From DAONFI01 sp035403485 (GTDB taxonomy: Bacteria; Planctomycetota; Phycisphaerae; SM23-33): DNA of 64,000 nucleotides. The stretch is taken from the NCBI GenBank assembly GCA_964536835.1, contig CAZIAZ010000002.1:1-64000 (forward strand), in the 5' to 3' direction. Shown piece by piece: positions 42,029 to 50,137 of the stretch (its first letter is position 1; each line of letters opens with the position of its first letter). Both the position numbers and the translations under genes were made by a program. The notes under the pieces are model-generated. The model was not told where the DNA came from, did no database searches, and saw only the letters and a list, made by a program, of their open reading frames with translations.

Positions 42029-43480
42029 ATGATTCCATACGATGCCAAAAAATTCATTGCCGTCGTGACCATGCTAGCCGCATTAGGCGGTTCAGGTGTC
42101 TTTGCGCAAACATCCCAGCCATCGACTCAGGAGGCTCTGCGCAAGGAAATCATTGAGATGAGCAGAAACGACCGGCTTTCAAACCTTTTTACCAAAATAT
42201 ATCAAGCCGTCTCTCCCTCCGTCGTCGTAATCCATACCGCCAGAGTCTCCTCTGCCGACATTCTTTCATATTATCAGGACAGATACATTCGCGAACAGTT
42301 CAATCACGACTATAACGTCGGCCTGGGCAGCGGCGTGATAATCGACGCAGAAAACGGGTACGTCGTCACGAACAATCACGTGGTGGCTAACGTTCAGCGT
42401 GTCGAAGTGATACTCAGTGACGGCAGGATTTTGAGGGCGCAGTGGGTGCGCAGCGACCCGCTCAGCGATATAGCCGTCATAAAAATACCGCCGCAAAATC
42501 TCACTGCTACGCCACTGGGCGACAGTGACCGGCTGGAGGTCGGCAGCCTGGTGCTGGCGTTCGGAGCTCCGCTGGGCCTGCCGCAGACCGTGACAGCAGG
42601 CATAGTCTCCGCAAAAGGACGCAAAACAACAGGCATGGATTACCAGGATTTCATCCAGACCGATGCCGCGATAAACCTGGGCAATTCAGGCGGCCCTCTG
42701 GTAAACATGCGAGGCGAAGTGGTCGGCATAAATACGCTGATACTCTCATCAACAGGCATGTATGCCGGCGTCGGCCTGGCGATTCCGTCCAACATGGTTC
42801 GGAACATAATGAAACAGCTCGTTCAAAAAGGGCTGGTAATGCGCGGCTACCTCGGCGCATACATTCAAAACGTCAGCCCGGCGCTGGCCAGAAACATGAA
42901 TCTGCCGCATAACAACGGCGCACTGATAACCAACGTGTTCACCGACAGCCCAGCCGGCAAAGCCGGCCTGCTGGAACGCGATTTCGTAATCTCGGTCAAT
43001 AACAAAACCATCCGCAACGCCAACGATTTGCGAAACGCCACCGCCTCTCTGATGCCGGAAGAAACCGCGACAATGAAAATCCTTCGCGACGGCAAAGAGA
43101 TTGAATTAAAAGTGATTATGGGCCGCTCTCGCAGAAAGACGATTCCGCCGGCAAAAACATTTTTGAACCGACCGGCTGAAACATTCGAAGACCAGGTGGG
43201 TCTGTTCTGCAAAACGCTTACACCAACCACCGCCATACAGTACGGCTATGCCGCAGAAATGAACGGCGCAGTGGTGGCGAAAGTATTAGCCGGCAGCGAA
43301 GCGTTTGAAGCAAACATAGTACCCGGCATGCTCGTCACGCACGTAAACGACAATCCGATAAAATCGGAATCGGAACTGAAAACGGCTATCGACCGTTCGC
43401 GAGGTACGGGAATACGGCTTACCGTCACGACACCTATCGGCGGAAAATGGTATATTTTCCTGCCGCTTGAAATTTTTTAA
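42029..43480 (+). CDS. HtrA/DegP-family periplasmic serine protease with two PDZ domains
   Basis: This 483-residue protein has a signal peptide (residues 1-26, cut near GVFAQT), a trypsin-like domain with the triad His in VVTNNHVVANV (about 115), Asp in SDIAVIKI (about 148) and Ser in GNSGGPLVNM (about 223), and then two PDZ domains (about 275-375 and 395-480). It should degrade or refold misfolded envelope proteins. No clear ribosome site is seen before the ATG, which fits coupling with the HTH-EIIA gene 12 bases upstream. Confidence 0.92.
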   Translation: MIPYDAKKFIAVVTMLAALGGSGVFAQTSQPSTQEALRKEIIEMSRNDRLSNLFTKIYQAVSPSVVVIHTARVSSADILSYYQDRYIREQFNHDYNVGLGSGVIIDAENGYVVTNNHVVANVQRVEVILSDGRILRAQWVRSDPLSDIAVIKIPPQNLTATPLGDSDRLEVGSLVLAFGAPLGLPQTVTAGIVSAKGRKTTGMDYQDFIQTDAAINLGNSGGPLVNMRGEVVGINTLILSSTGMYAGVGLAIPSNMVRNIMKQLVQKGLVMRGYLGAYIQNVSPALARNMNLPHNNGALITNVFTDSPAGKAGLLERDFVISVNNKTIRNANDLRNATASLMPEETATMKILRDGKEIELKVIMGRSRRKTIPPAKTFLNRPAETFEDQVGLFCKTLTPTTAIQYGYAAEMNGAVVAKVLAGSEAFEANIVPGMLVTHVNDNPIKSESELKTAIDRSRGTGIRLTVTTPIGGKWYIFLPLEIF

Positions 43481-43655
43481 TATGACTGTACGCTATACAG
43501 GTACTTTTAAAAACTTTTTAACATGACCATTCTGAATATATAGGTTACTTTTAAAAATTTTTTAGAACGACCGTTCAGAATATATAGGTTACTTTTTAAA
43601 ACTTTTTAATGCGACTGTTCAGAATATGCTATTTTAAAAATTTTGAAAAATTAAC
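43478..43655. repeat. Tandem array, four units of 41-44 bp
   Basis: Units are anchored by GACTG/GACCA/GACCG/GACTG at 43484, 43525, 43569 and 43613. Units contain versions of TTCAGAATATATAGGTTACT followed by TTTTAAAAA-type A-tracts. The period and A-tract layout resemble the array at 2294-2565 although the unit sequence differs. It fills the gap between the protease and the LysM gene. Confidence 0.75.
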
Positions 43656-43671
43656 GTGAAAGGATTTTTAT

Positions 43672-44202
43672 ATGCAAAATGGAAAGATGATGAAACAGGT
43701 TTTGTGGCTGAATATTCTGCCGGCGATTATAGGCCTTCTGCTGACGGCTGGCTGCGCAAGTAAGCCGAAACAGAATGTTCAGATGGACACGTCCGAACTG
43801 AATCCACCGGCGGAGTCGACAGCCGCGAATGCTCCCGCCGTAGCCGACGAACCGGTTGCGCCGGCCACTGCCGCACCCGTAACGACGGAGGCTGCCTATA
43901 AGCCCGCGCCATCGCCGGCACCGTTGAATCCAGACGCTGAAAAACCCAAACCTTCGCCCAGGCCTATCAGAAAAGTTGAACCGGCCACGCTTACCGAAGC
44001 AATGAATACCCCAAAAAAACCAGCCGCTTCGTCGAAAGTGAACTATTACATAGTTCGACATGACGACACTTTCTGGAGCATATCACGTCGCGTGTACGGC
44101 TCGGGCAAATATTGGAAAACCATTCAGGACGCAAATCCGGATGTCAGCCCCGAACGACTGATGGTCGGCCAAAAAATCGTAATTCCCGAAATCGCAAAAT
44201 AA
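43672..44202 (+). CDS. LysM-domain lipoprotein
   Basis: This 176-residue envelope protein has a signal with lipobox LTAGC (Cys near residue 26), a Pro/Ala-rich spacer (about 30-115), and one C-terminal LysM domain (about 122-176, YYIVRHDDTFWSISRRVYG) that binds peptidoglycan. It is probably a cell-wall anchored spacer protein or part of a secretion or division complex. AAAGGA lies 7 bases before the ATG at 43672. A strong inverted repeat follows the gene. Confidence 0.88.
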   Translation: MQNGKMMKQVLWLNILPAIIGLLLTAGCASKPKQNVQMDTSELNPPAESTAANAPAVADEPVAPATAAPVTTEAAYKPAPSPAPLNPDAEKPKPSPRPIRKVEPATLTEAMNTPKKPAASSKVNYYIVRHDDTFWSISRRVYGSGKYWKTIQDANPDVSPERLMVGQKIVIPEIAK

Positions 44203-44242
44203 AAATCTTTACCTTTTCGCTTTGTATACGGAAATCTGTTAA

Positions 44243-44289
44243 ACTGGAGCAGTTCTCAAAACTCTTTTGCCTTTGGGAACTGCTCCAGT
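44243..44289 (+). terminator. 13-bp inverted repeat after the LysM gene
   Basis: ACTGGAGCAGTTC (44243-44255) and GAACTGCTCCAGT (44277-44289) are perfect arms around a 21-base loop. There is no T-tract directly after it, so it may be a weak terminator, an RNA processing site, or a 5' leader stem of the gene starting at 44323. Confidence 0.45.
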
Positions 44290-44322
44290 CAGTTTGAAAA
44301 ACTAAAAATGAAAGGATTTTTT

Positions 44323-45105
44323 ATGGTTAAAGTCTGGAACGCTCTGCCGTATGTCGTACTTGCATGCATTTTGGCGATAATCTGCTACTGTACATGCGGC
44401 GGCGGCGAAAAAAACATGGGTCTCAAGATAACCAGTGAAGACGGCTTTATCGAATGGGGCACTTGCGTGGCGTTCGGCATTACCGGTCTGCTGGGCATGT
44501 GCGCGGCGGTTATGAAACGGAAAATGCTTACAAAAAATCAATTAATCTTTCTGGTAGTGTTTTCGATAATATGCTTTTTAGCCGTCGGGGAAGAACTCAG
44601 CTGGGGTGAGCGGATATTCGGATTCGCTCCGCCGGAAAACATGGAAACCACGTCCAGCTCGGCAGTCACGTTCGGACATAACGACGTTACGATGCATAAT
44701 CTGGACTTCAAATTCGGCAAGGTCAGTTTTTCAATCGGCGGAATGCTTTTCGGCGTGACGCTTATCGTGGCGTTAGCCATCCACGGCATAGTGCTGCCGA
44801 TATTGTATAAAAAACGTCATCCGAAAATCGTAAAATTCGTCGACAAACTCGGCCTTTTTCTGCCGCCGCTGAACTTCGGCATACTCGTTACCGCCGCCGC
44901 ACTGATGTTTTACATCCTTAGAAGAACAACCATCGACGATATGACCGAGCCGAACGAATTTAAGGAATTTTTCGTGCCCGTCGTTTATGCAGCCATTGTC
45001 GCCGTCACGTTTTTTAACGGAAAAACCAAAGGCGAACGGGTCTGCCTTGAATTTCTTTTTATCCTCTTCATGCTCGGCATAACCGCGAGCGTAACTAAAA
45101 TGTAA
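44323..45105 (+). CDS. Polytopic membrane protein of unknown function
   Basis: This 260-residue protein has about seven hydrophobic segments. A conserved-looking loop reads GEELSWGERIFGFAPPENME (about residues 89-108). I have seen similar E-(E/I)-(L/I)-SWG-(E/Q)-R-I-F motifs in uncharacterised membrane proteins but know no function. The start at MVKVWNALPY is chosen because AAAGGA lies 6 bases upstream; the Met at 44308 would place that site inside the gene. tsaD follows after 15 bases. Confidence 0.72.
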   Translation: MVKVWNALPYVVLACILAIICYCTCGGGEKNMGLKITSEDGFIEWGTCVAFGITGLLGMCAAVMKRKMLTKNQLIFLVVFSIICFLAVGEELSWGERIFGFAPPENMETTSSSAVTFGHNDVTMHNLDFKFGKVSFSIGGMLFGVTLIVALAIHGIVLPILYKKRHPKIVKFVDKLGLFLPPLNFGILVTAAALMFYILRRTTIDDMTEPNEFKEFFVPVVYAAIVAVTFFNGKTKGERVCLEFLFILFMLGITASVTKM

Positions 45106-45120
45106 TTCGCTGTGCATGAA

Positions 45121-46170
45121 ATGGAAAAGCGAATCGTAATATTGGGTTTTGAAAGCAGTTGCGATGAAACCGCAGTTTCGCTCGTAGTTGACGGCCGAAA
45201 AGTTCTTTCGGACGTCGTTGCCAGCCAGATAGACCAGCACCGCCGTTACGGCGGCGTCGTGCCGGAACTCGCCAGCCGCGCACACGTCGAAGCCGTCAAT
45301 ACCGTCCTGGCCGACGCTCTCGCGCAAAGCGGAATAAAACGCGACGAGATATCCGCCGTCGCCGTCACGCATCAGCCGGGGCTAATCGGTTCATTGCTGG
45401 TTGGATTGATGGCGGCAAAAACGACGGCGTGGCTGCTCGGCGTGCCGCTGATTGGAGTAAATCACGTCTGCGCGCACGCATACGCCGCCGCACTGGACGA
45501 CGAACCCATCAACTACCCAGCCGTCGCACTCGTATGTTCGGGCGGCCATACGTCGCTGTATCATCTTCAATCGCCGACGAAAATGGAACTGCTCGGCAGC
45601 ACCATCGACGACGCAGCCGGCGAAGCCTACGACAAGGTGGCATCCATACTTCATCTGGGTTTTCCAGGCGGACCGGTTATCGACAGGGCAGCCCGCCGCG
45701 GCAATGGCCATGCCGTGGATTTTCCACGCACGCTGCTCAAAGGCCAGTCGCTCGACTTTTCATTCAGCGGCATAAAGACGGCTGTCCTGTATCACGTCAA
45801 CGGCGTGCCGAACGCAAAGACCGACAACGGTCATGCGAAGGGCATTGAAAACTTTTCATCGCAGGAAGTGGACGACATCGCCGCCAGTTTCCAGGACGCC
45901 GTAACCGATATCCTCACCATCAAAATGCGGCGTGCCGCCAAAATCACCGGCGCCAGGACGCTTATACTTGGCGGCGGCGTGGCAGCAAACTCAGGCCTTC
46001 GTGAAAAAGCACAAAAAGTAGCAGATAAAATCGGCTGTACGCTGCGGCGGCCGCCGATGAAATACTGCACCGACAACGCAGCCATGATTGCCGGGTTGGG
46101 ATATCACCTGCTGCTCGCCGGCCAAATCGCCGATTTACGATTATCCGCCACGCCGACTGTGCGCATATAG
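45121..46170 (+). CDS. tsaD: tRNA N6-adenosine threonylcarbamoyltransferase TsaD
   Basis: TsaD, with TsaB and TsaE, transfers threonylcarbamoyl to A37 of tRNAs reading ANN codons. The 349-residue ASKHA-fold protein starts ILGFESSCDETAVSLV and has the metal-binding HVCAHAYAA near residue 112, ALVCSGGHTSLY near 133, LDFSFSGIKTAV near 208 and LILGGGVAANS near 283. ATG 45121 (MEKRIVI) is preferred to GTG 45112. tsaB and tsaE are not in the window. Confidence 0.95.
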   Translation: MEKRIVILGFESSCDETAVSLVVDGRKVLSDVVASQIDQHRRYGGVVPELASRAHVEAVNTVLADALAQSGIKRDEISAVAVTHQPGLIGSLLVGLMAAKTTAWLLGVPLIGVNHVCAHAYAAALDDEPINYPAVALVCSGGHTSLYHLQSPTKMELLGSTIDDAAGEAYDKVASILHLGFPGGPVIDRAARRGNGHAVDFPRTLLKGQSLDFSFSGIKTAVLYHVNGVPNAKTDNGHAKGIENFSSQEVDDIAASFQDAVTDILTIKMRRAAKITGARTLILGGGVAANSGLREKAQKVADKIGCTLRRPPMKYCTDNAAMIAGLGYHLLLAGQIADLRLSATPTVRI

Positions 46171-46249
46171 AGCGGTTTTTAAAAAATTTAAAAAGTGCCC
46201 GCCAAAAATTTTGGGGATTATAGCCGTTCACAAAAATCCTCCGACTATA

Positions 46250-47605
46250 ATGTCTTGCATGGCATGGCAATCGAGAATTCGCGTCTTCTCCTCAAAAACC
46301 GCCCGCAACGACGGCAGATATGTGCTTTACTGGATGCAGCAGTCGCAACGAACCCGTTATAACCATGCGTTGGAATATGCAACGGAAGAAGCCAACCGGC
46401 TTGGCCGGCCGCTGATGGTTGCATTTTGCGTTGCTGCGTATCCGCAGGCTAATGTCCGGCATTACGCGTTCATGCTGCAAGGCATAGACGAAGTGCGTCG
46501 CGAACTTGAAAAACGTCATGCCTGTTTCATAACGAGAATCGGCCAACCGTCCGACTTAATAAGCGAACTCGCCAAACCAGCCGCCCTGCTCATAACCGAC
46601 AGAGGTTACACCCCCATACAATCTCGCTGGCGGCAGGATGTCTGTAAAAATTGCGACGTACCAGTAATTGAAGTCGAGTCGGACGTCGTCGTTCCAGTCG
46701 ATATCGCCAGTGACAAACGGGAATATTCGGCGGCTACGCTCAGGCGGAAGATAACTCCGCTTATCGACGAATATCTTTTGTTGCCGCGGCAGCGCAGCCT
46801 GAAAATCGCGGCTGACGCCATCAATGAAAAATCCGACGATATTTCTCTCAAAAACGTTACGAAAAAATTGCATCTTGACGCATCCGTCTCCCCTGTCGAC
46901 GGTTTTTGTGGCGGATATTCGCAGGCGGAAAAGCGTCTGACTGAATTCGTGTCAAAAAAACTCCGCGGTTACGACGAATTGCGCAATGACCCGACGAAAA
47001 ATTTTACGAGCGGCCTCAGCGCGTATATGCATTTCGGCCAGATTTCGCCGATAGAAATCGCCCTTGCCGTCAAAACCGCCGATGCGCCAAAACCTGACCG
47101 CGATGCCTTTCTTGAACAGTTGACAGTCCGCCGTGAACTGGCGATGAATTTCCTGCGATTCTGTCAGAAAGCGGATGATTATGAATCATTGCCAGGCTGG
47201 GCGCGTGCCACGCTTGAGTCGCACGACAAAGACCGCAAAAAAACATACACGCTCCGGCAGCTCGAACAGGCCTCCACTGTCGATGAATATTGGAACGCAG
47301 CCCAACGACAGCTTGTACGAACCGGAACAATACATAACTACATGCGGATGTATTGGGGCAAAAAAATCCTCGAGTGGGCGCCGTCGGCGAAACTTGGATT
47401 TGAATGGTGCGTACATCTGAACGACCGTTACGCACTGGACGGCCGCGACGCTAACAGTTATGCGGGAATTGCGTGGTGCTTCGGCAATCATGACCGGCCG
47501 TGGAGCGAGCGGCCTATTTACGGCAACGTGCGATGTATGACGGCAGGCGGACTTGAAAGAAAATTCGACATCCGCAGTTATGCGAAAATGTGGAGCGAGC
47601 CATAG
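46250..47605 (+). CDS. phrB: Class II CPD photolyase
   Basis: Photolyase uses FAD and blue light to split cyclobutane pyrimidine dimers. The 451-residue protein starts RYVLYWMQQSQRTRYNHAL, the usual class II opening, and carries LTVRRELAMNFLRF near 285 and NYMRMYWGKKILEWAPS near 365, with the FAD/DNA region LNDRYALDGRDANSYAGIAW near 390. That last block distinguishes class II from class I (E. coli PhrB). The start at MSCMAWQ is uncertain by a few codons; the open frame continues back into tsaD. The symbol follows common usage. Confidence 0.93.
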   Translation: MSCMAWQSRIRVFSSKTARNDGRYVLYWMQQSQRTRYNHALEYATEEANRLGRPLMVAFCVAAYPQANVRHYAFMLQGIDEVRRELEKRHACFITRIGQPSDLISELAKPAALLITDRGYTPIQSRWRQDVCKNCDVPVIEVESDVVVPVDIASDKREYSAATLRRKITPLIDEYLLLPRQRSLKIAADAINEKSDDISLKNVTKKLHLDASVSPVDGFCGGYSQAEKRLTEFVSKKLRGYDELRNDPTKNFTSGLSAYMHFGQISPIEIALAVKTADAPKPDRDAFLEQLTVRRELAMNFLRFCQKADDYESLPGWARATLESHDKDRKKTYTLRQLEQASTVDEYWNAAQRQLVRTGTIHNYMRMYWGKKILEWAPSAKLGFEWCVHLNDRYALDGRDANSYAGIAWCFGNHDRPWSERPIYGNVRCMTAGGLERKFDIRSYAKMWSEP

Positions 47606-47637
47606 CAACAAATGGTGTCGTACGTTATCTTTGAAAA

Positions 47638-47686
47638 TAGAACCTATCCCAAGAACATGGGCGTTGCCATTGGTGGATAGGTGCTA
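47638..47686. mobile_element. Short MITE-like copy (49 bp)
   Basis: TAGAACCTATCC (47638-47649) and GGATAGGTGCTA (47675-47686) are inverted ends with one mismatch, enclosing AAGAACATGGGCGTTGCC, which matches the left end of the complete element at 6722. This is a strongly deleted copy. Confidence 0.65.
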
Positions 47687-47722
47687 TTTAAAAACCCCGT
47701 CTCGACGGTCAAGACGGGGTTT
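47687..47722 (-). terminator. Terminator of the porin gene
   Basis: AAACCCCGTC (47692-47701) and GACGGGGTTT (47713-47722) are perfect 10-bp arms. On the minus strand TTTAAATAG follows. It lies 42 bases after the porin stop and between two convergent genes, so it may serve both strands. Confidence 0.8.
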
Positions 47723-47764
47723 CGTGCAATGGCCTATAAAAAGGCTGTATTCAGAAGAATTTGT

Positions 47765-49102
47765 CTAAAATTTCCATTCGACGTCAAACAGGGTTGTTAC
47801 GTCGGTCGGGCCTGCCATCGGGCCAGCGATATCCTGGGTAAGGAAGACCTTGCCGCCGACGGTCAGGAAATCGGCAAGATTGTACTTGGCGTCGATTACA
47901 TGGCCCTTCTTGTTGACGTAGCCGAAATCACTGTCGGCAAAATAACCAGGCGTGGCGTTGGCTTCGATATATGCGTATTTATAGCCGACCGACCAATCGC
48001 CCTTTTTCTTGTTGTTGCCGAACTTATATCCGACCGCATAAGCCTTGTTCTGATTCTTGTAATCGTAATTCGGGTCATCGTCGGCACAGTTATAGGCCCA
48101 GTCGAAATAAGCCTTGTTTTCTTTGCCAAGAAATTTGAACTTAAACTCGTTGGTCAAGTTAAAAACCCTGAATGCACCGGCGGCAAGATTCTTGTCCGAA
48201 TCAACGTCATTGCCGTTGGCGGCGCCGTAGTTATAGGAATATTGATAATTATCCCATACGTAATAGTTGGCTGCCAGCGTCCATTTGAAATCTTTGGCCA
48301 ACTCCCAGTCAAAGCCCAATTCAAAGTCCGCCATCGTGCAGTCGTTATAATCATACTGCGAGTTTTCCTTGACGATAAAGTAACCGGCGCCAACGAACGG
48401 CTTGAATCCGCCAGGCAGTTGTGAATATTTATATTGTGCCCAAAAACCTTCCGGATTTACGTCGTCGTCCCATATCATATCCGTATGCACCATGGGGGTG
48501 GGCATCTTGCCGCCGATGACTTCCAGCCCTTTTAGAAATTTGGGCGTATATTTGACGTACGCCTGATCCAGCCAGATGTCTTTTTTGCTGAAATCGTTAG
48601 TCATCGTCACGTTGGTTGACGTCGGTTCATTATTTCCAGGATATTTGGTATCATAATCGCCCGTCGCCAGCCGTGCCGCCACCAGGAACTGGTCATCCAG
48701 CAGGGTCTTTTCAAATCCTATACGAAAGCGGATTCGCGACCGATTGCGCCACGGCTTGGATTTATCCTTGTCAACCGTCTGATTATATCCGCGGTAGCTT
48801 TGGCCTTGATAGCGCAGCCTTAAATCACCGCTAATTTTAAAGCCGTGCAGCCAATCCACATTGCCGATATCGTCGGCAACCTTGTAGAGTTTGTCTTCAT
48901 TCGCCCGCTGTTTTTCGAGAAGCTCGGCAACGTCGACCTGTTGATTTTTGAGCTGTTTGAGTTCTTTCTGCTGGGCTTCGAGTTGTGCCTGCAACTGCTT
49001 TATGGTAGCCTGCACCTCTTCATCCGCCGCCTGAGCGTCGGCCATCCCAATCCATGCCGCCAACACGGCGGCAATGACGCTGAAAACGATTCTTTTTCTC
49101 AT
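47765..49102 (-). CDS. Outer-membrane porin (putative porin family)
   Basis: This 445-residue protein has a signal peptide (residues about 1-25, cut after DAQA), a coiled-coil (about 28-75, VQATIKQLQAQLEAQQKELK) and a beta-barrel that fills the rest with alternating hydrophobic strands rich in Tyr, Trp and Asp. The last residue is Phe (DVEWKF), the usual Gram-negative barrel assembly signal. The coiled-coil probably reaches to peptidoglycan, as in long-stalk porins. It implies a true outer membrane in this organism. Confidence 0.85.
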   Translation of the reverse strand: MRKRIVFSVIAAVLAAWIGMADAQAADEEVQATIKQLQAQLEAQQKELKQLKNQQVDVAELLEKQRANEDKLYKVADDIGNVDWLHGFKISGDLRLRYQGQSYRGYNQTVDKDKSKPWRNRSRIRFRIGFEKTLLDDQFLVAARLATGDYDTKYPGNNEPTSTNVTMTNDFSKKDIWLDQAYVKYTPKFLKGLEVIGGKMPTPMVHTDMIWDDDVNPEGFWAQYKYSQLPGGFKPFVGAGYFIVKENSQYDYNDCTMADFELGFDWELAKDFKWTLAANYYVWDNYQYSYNYGAANGNDVDSDKNLAAGAFRVFNLTNEFKFKFLGKENKAYFDWAYNCADDDPNYDYKNQNKAYAVGYKFGNNKKKGDWSVGYKYAYIEANATPGYFADSDFGYVNKKGHVIDAKYNLADFLTVGGKVFLTQDIAGPMAGPTDVTTLFDVEWKF

Positions 49103-49427
49103 TTATCTATCCTTTACGAAAATGACCATATCCGGCCGACCGTCAGCCTGATTTCTCAATGAAAAGTTAAAGAATTGAAATTAAGAAAGTATTAGGATGT
49201 GTCTAAGAACCCATTAAATAAGACCACCGGTTGAGGTTGGTTTTTGACAGACGACTCTCGTCAGACGACAACCTGCCATATCGGCAAAAATTCAGCTTTT
49301 TTTGCGCATTTGGGCAGTTTTCGACAAACGACAAAAGTGCTATTTGTTTTGTAACTTCTTTAGTGTACGCGTATTATGTGCTTTGGCATTATGCTTGCTG
49401 CTATAAAAGAACCTGCGAGGTGTATTT
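49103..49427. other. Divergent intergenic region with a short hairpin
   Basis: This 325-base stretch lies between the porin start and the receiver-like gene. AGGTTG (49234-49239) and CAACCT (49269-49274) can pair around an inner ACGA-CTC-TCGT stem. It must hold promoters for both genes, but no clear -35/-10 pair stands out. I see no gene here. Confidence 0.35.
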
Positions 49428-49886
49428 ATGGTATTGGCGTTGAAGGACAACTCGGCTCCGCTAGAATTGGTAGTTACCGGCGAGGTTGCCAGTTGGCTGC
49501 CGGCGCTGGAGCAGGTGGTAGGGCCGAATTGGCTCAAGACGCGGCGTGTGCGCAGCGGCCATGAATTGTTGGAGGTCGTCCGCCACGGCCGAGCCGACGC
49601 TGCCGTATTGGACGACGAATGCGACTGGGACCTGGATGTGCTGCAAATGCTCCGGATGCTTCGCCAGCTTGACAGGTCGTTGCAGGTTGTGGTCGTTACA
49701 CACCACACGGAAAGGCAGTGGATGGAAGCTGCGTTGAAGCTGGCGGCATACAGCGTTTTGACCAAGCCGCTGGGCTTTGAGCCGCTGGTACGACAGATTC
49801 ACGGCATAATGCTCAAAATGCACAAGCAGCTTAACTCGCAGCCTACCGCAATCATGAAACTTGATGATTGGAATAAAAACTGGTAA
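49428..49886 (+). CDS. Atypical response-regulator receiver domain protein
   Basis: This 152-residue single-domain protein is CheY-like. A possible phospho-acceptor is in ADAAVLDDECDWD (residue about 60), the switch Thr/His region is VVVVTHHTER (about 88) and the Lys is in VLTKPLGFEP (about 112). The acidic pair that normally ends strand 1 is missing (ELVVTGEVASW), so Mg2+ binding and phosphorylation are doubtful. It may work as a pseudo-receiver. No kinase or output gene is adjacent. A partial hairpin element follows the stop. Confidence 0.72.
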   Translation: MVLALKDNSAPLELVVTGEVASWLPALEQVVGPNWLKTRRVRSGHELLEVVRHGRADAAVLDDECDWDLDVLQMLRMLRQLDRSLQVVVVTHHTERQWMEAALKLAAYSVLTKPLGFEPLVRQIHGIMLKMHKQLNSQPTAIMKLDDWNKNW

Positions 49887-49892
49887 AAATTT

Positions 49893-49962
49893 GCCTGTCC
49901 GCCCGACGGCGGATGTTTTTTTTCTACGATTTTTGTTAAAAAAACGTAGGATTAAGACGGAC
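49893..49962 (+). repeat. Partial copy of the dispersed hairpin element
   Basis: GCCTGTCCGCCCGACGGCGG, a T-run, CTACGATTTTTG paired loosely with a downstream AAAAAACGTAGG, and ATTAAGACGGACATAAT reproduce the right half of the element. It is joined head-to-tail with copy C, as at 1004-1161. The TCCGCC/GGCGGA hairpin with its T-run could end the receiver-like gene. Confidence 0.7.
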
Positions 49963-50082
49963 ATAATGAATCTCTACGGGTTAAAACCCGTAGCATCATA
50001 GTCATCAGGCTTTCGCCTGTCCGCCTCACGGCGGATACTTTCATCTACGGTTTAAAAACCGTAGAATTAAGACGGACATATT
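49963..50082 (+). repeat. 120-bp dispersed hairpin element, copy C (best folded)
   Basis: Four hairpins follow one another: CTACGGGTTAAAACCCGTAG (49974-49993), CAGGC-TTTC-GCCTG (50006-50019), TCCGCC-TCAC-GGCGGA (50020-50035) and CTACGGTTTAAAAACCGTAG (50045-50064). The tail is AATTAAGACGGACATATT. The right end lies 55 bases before the groES ATG, so the element is in the groES leader or promoter region. Confidence 0.85.
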
Positions 50083-50137
50083 AAAAAAACGCGTTGAAAA
50101 GGCAAAAGGAAATAACATCGTTTTGAGGAGACAGAAA

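Noticed and set aside
45112..45120. GTG start for tsaD
   Set aside because: It would add only Met-His-Glu ahead of the ATG. ATG 45121 gives the normal TsaD N-terminus.
49887..50137. CIRCE operator for groES
   Set aside because: No TTAGCACTC-N9-GAGTGCTAA-like sequence is present; the palindromes there belong to the 120-bp element.
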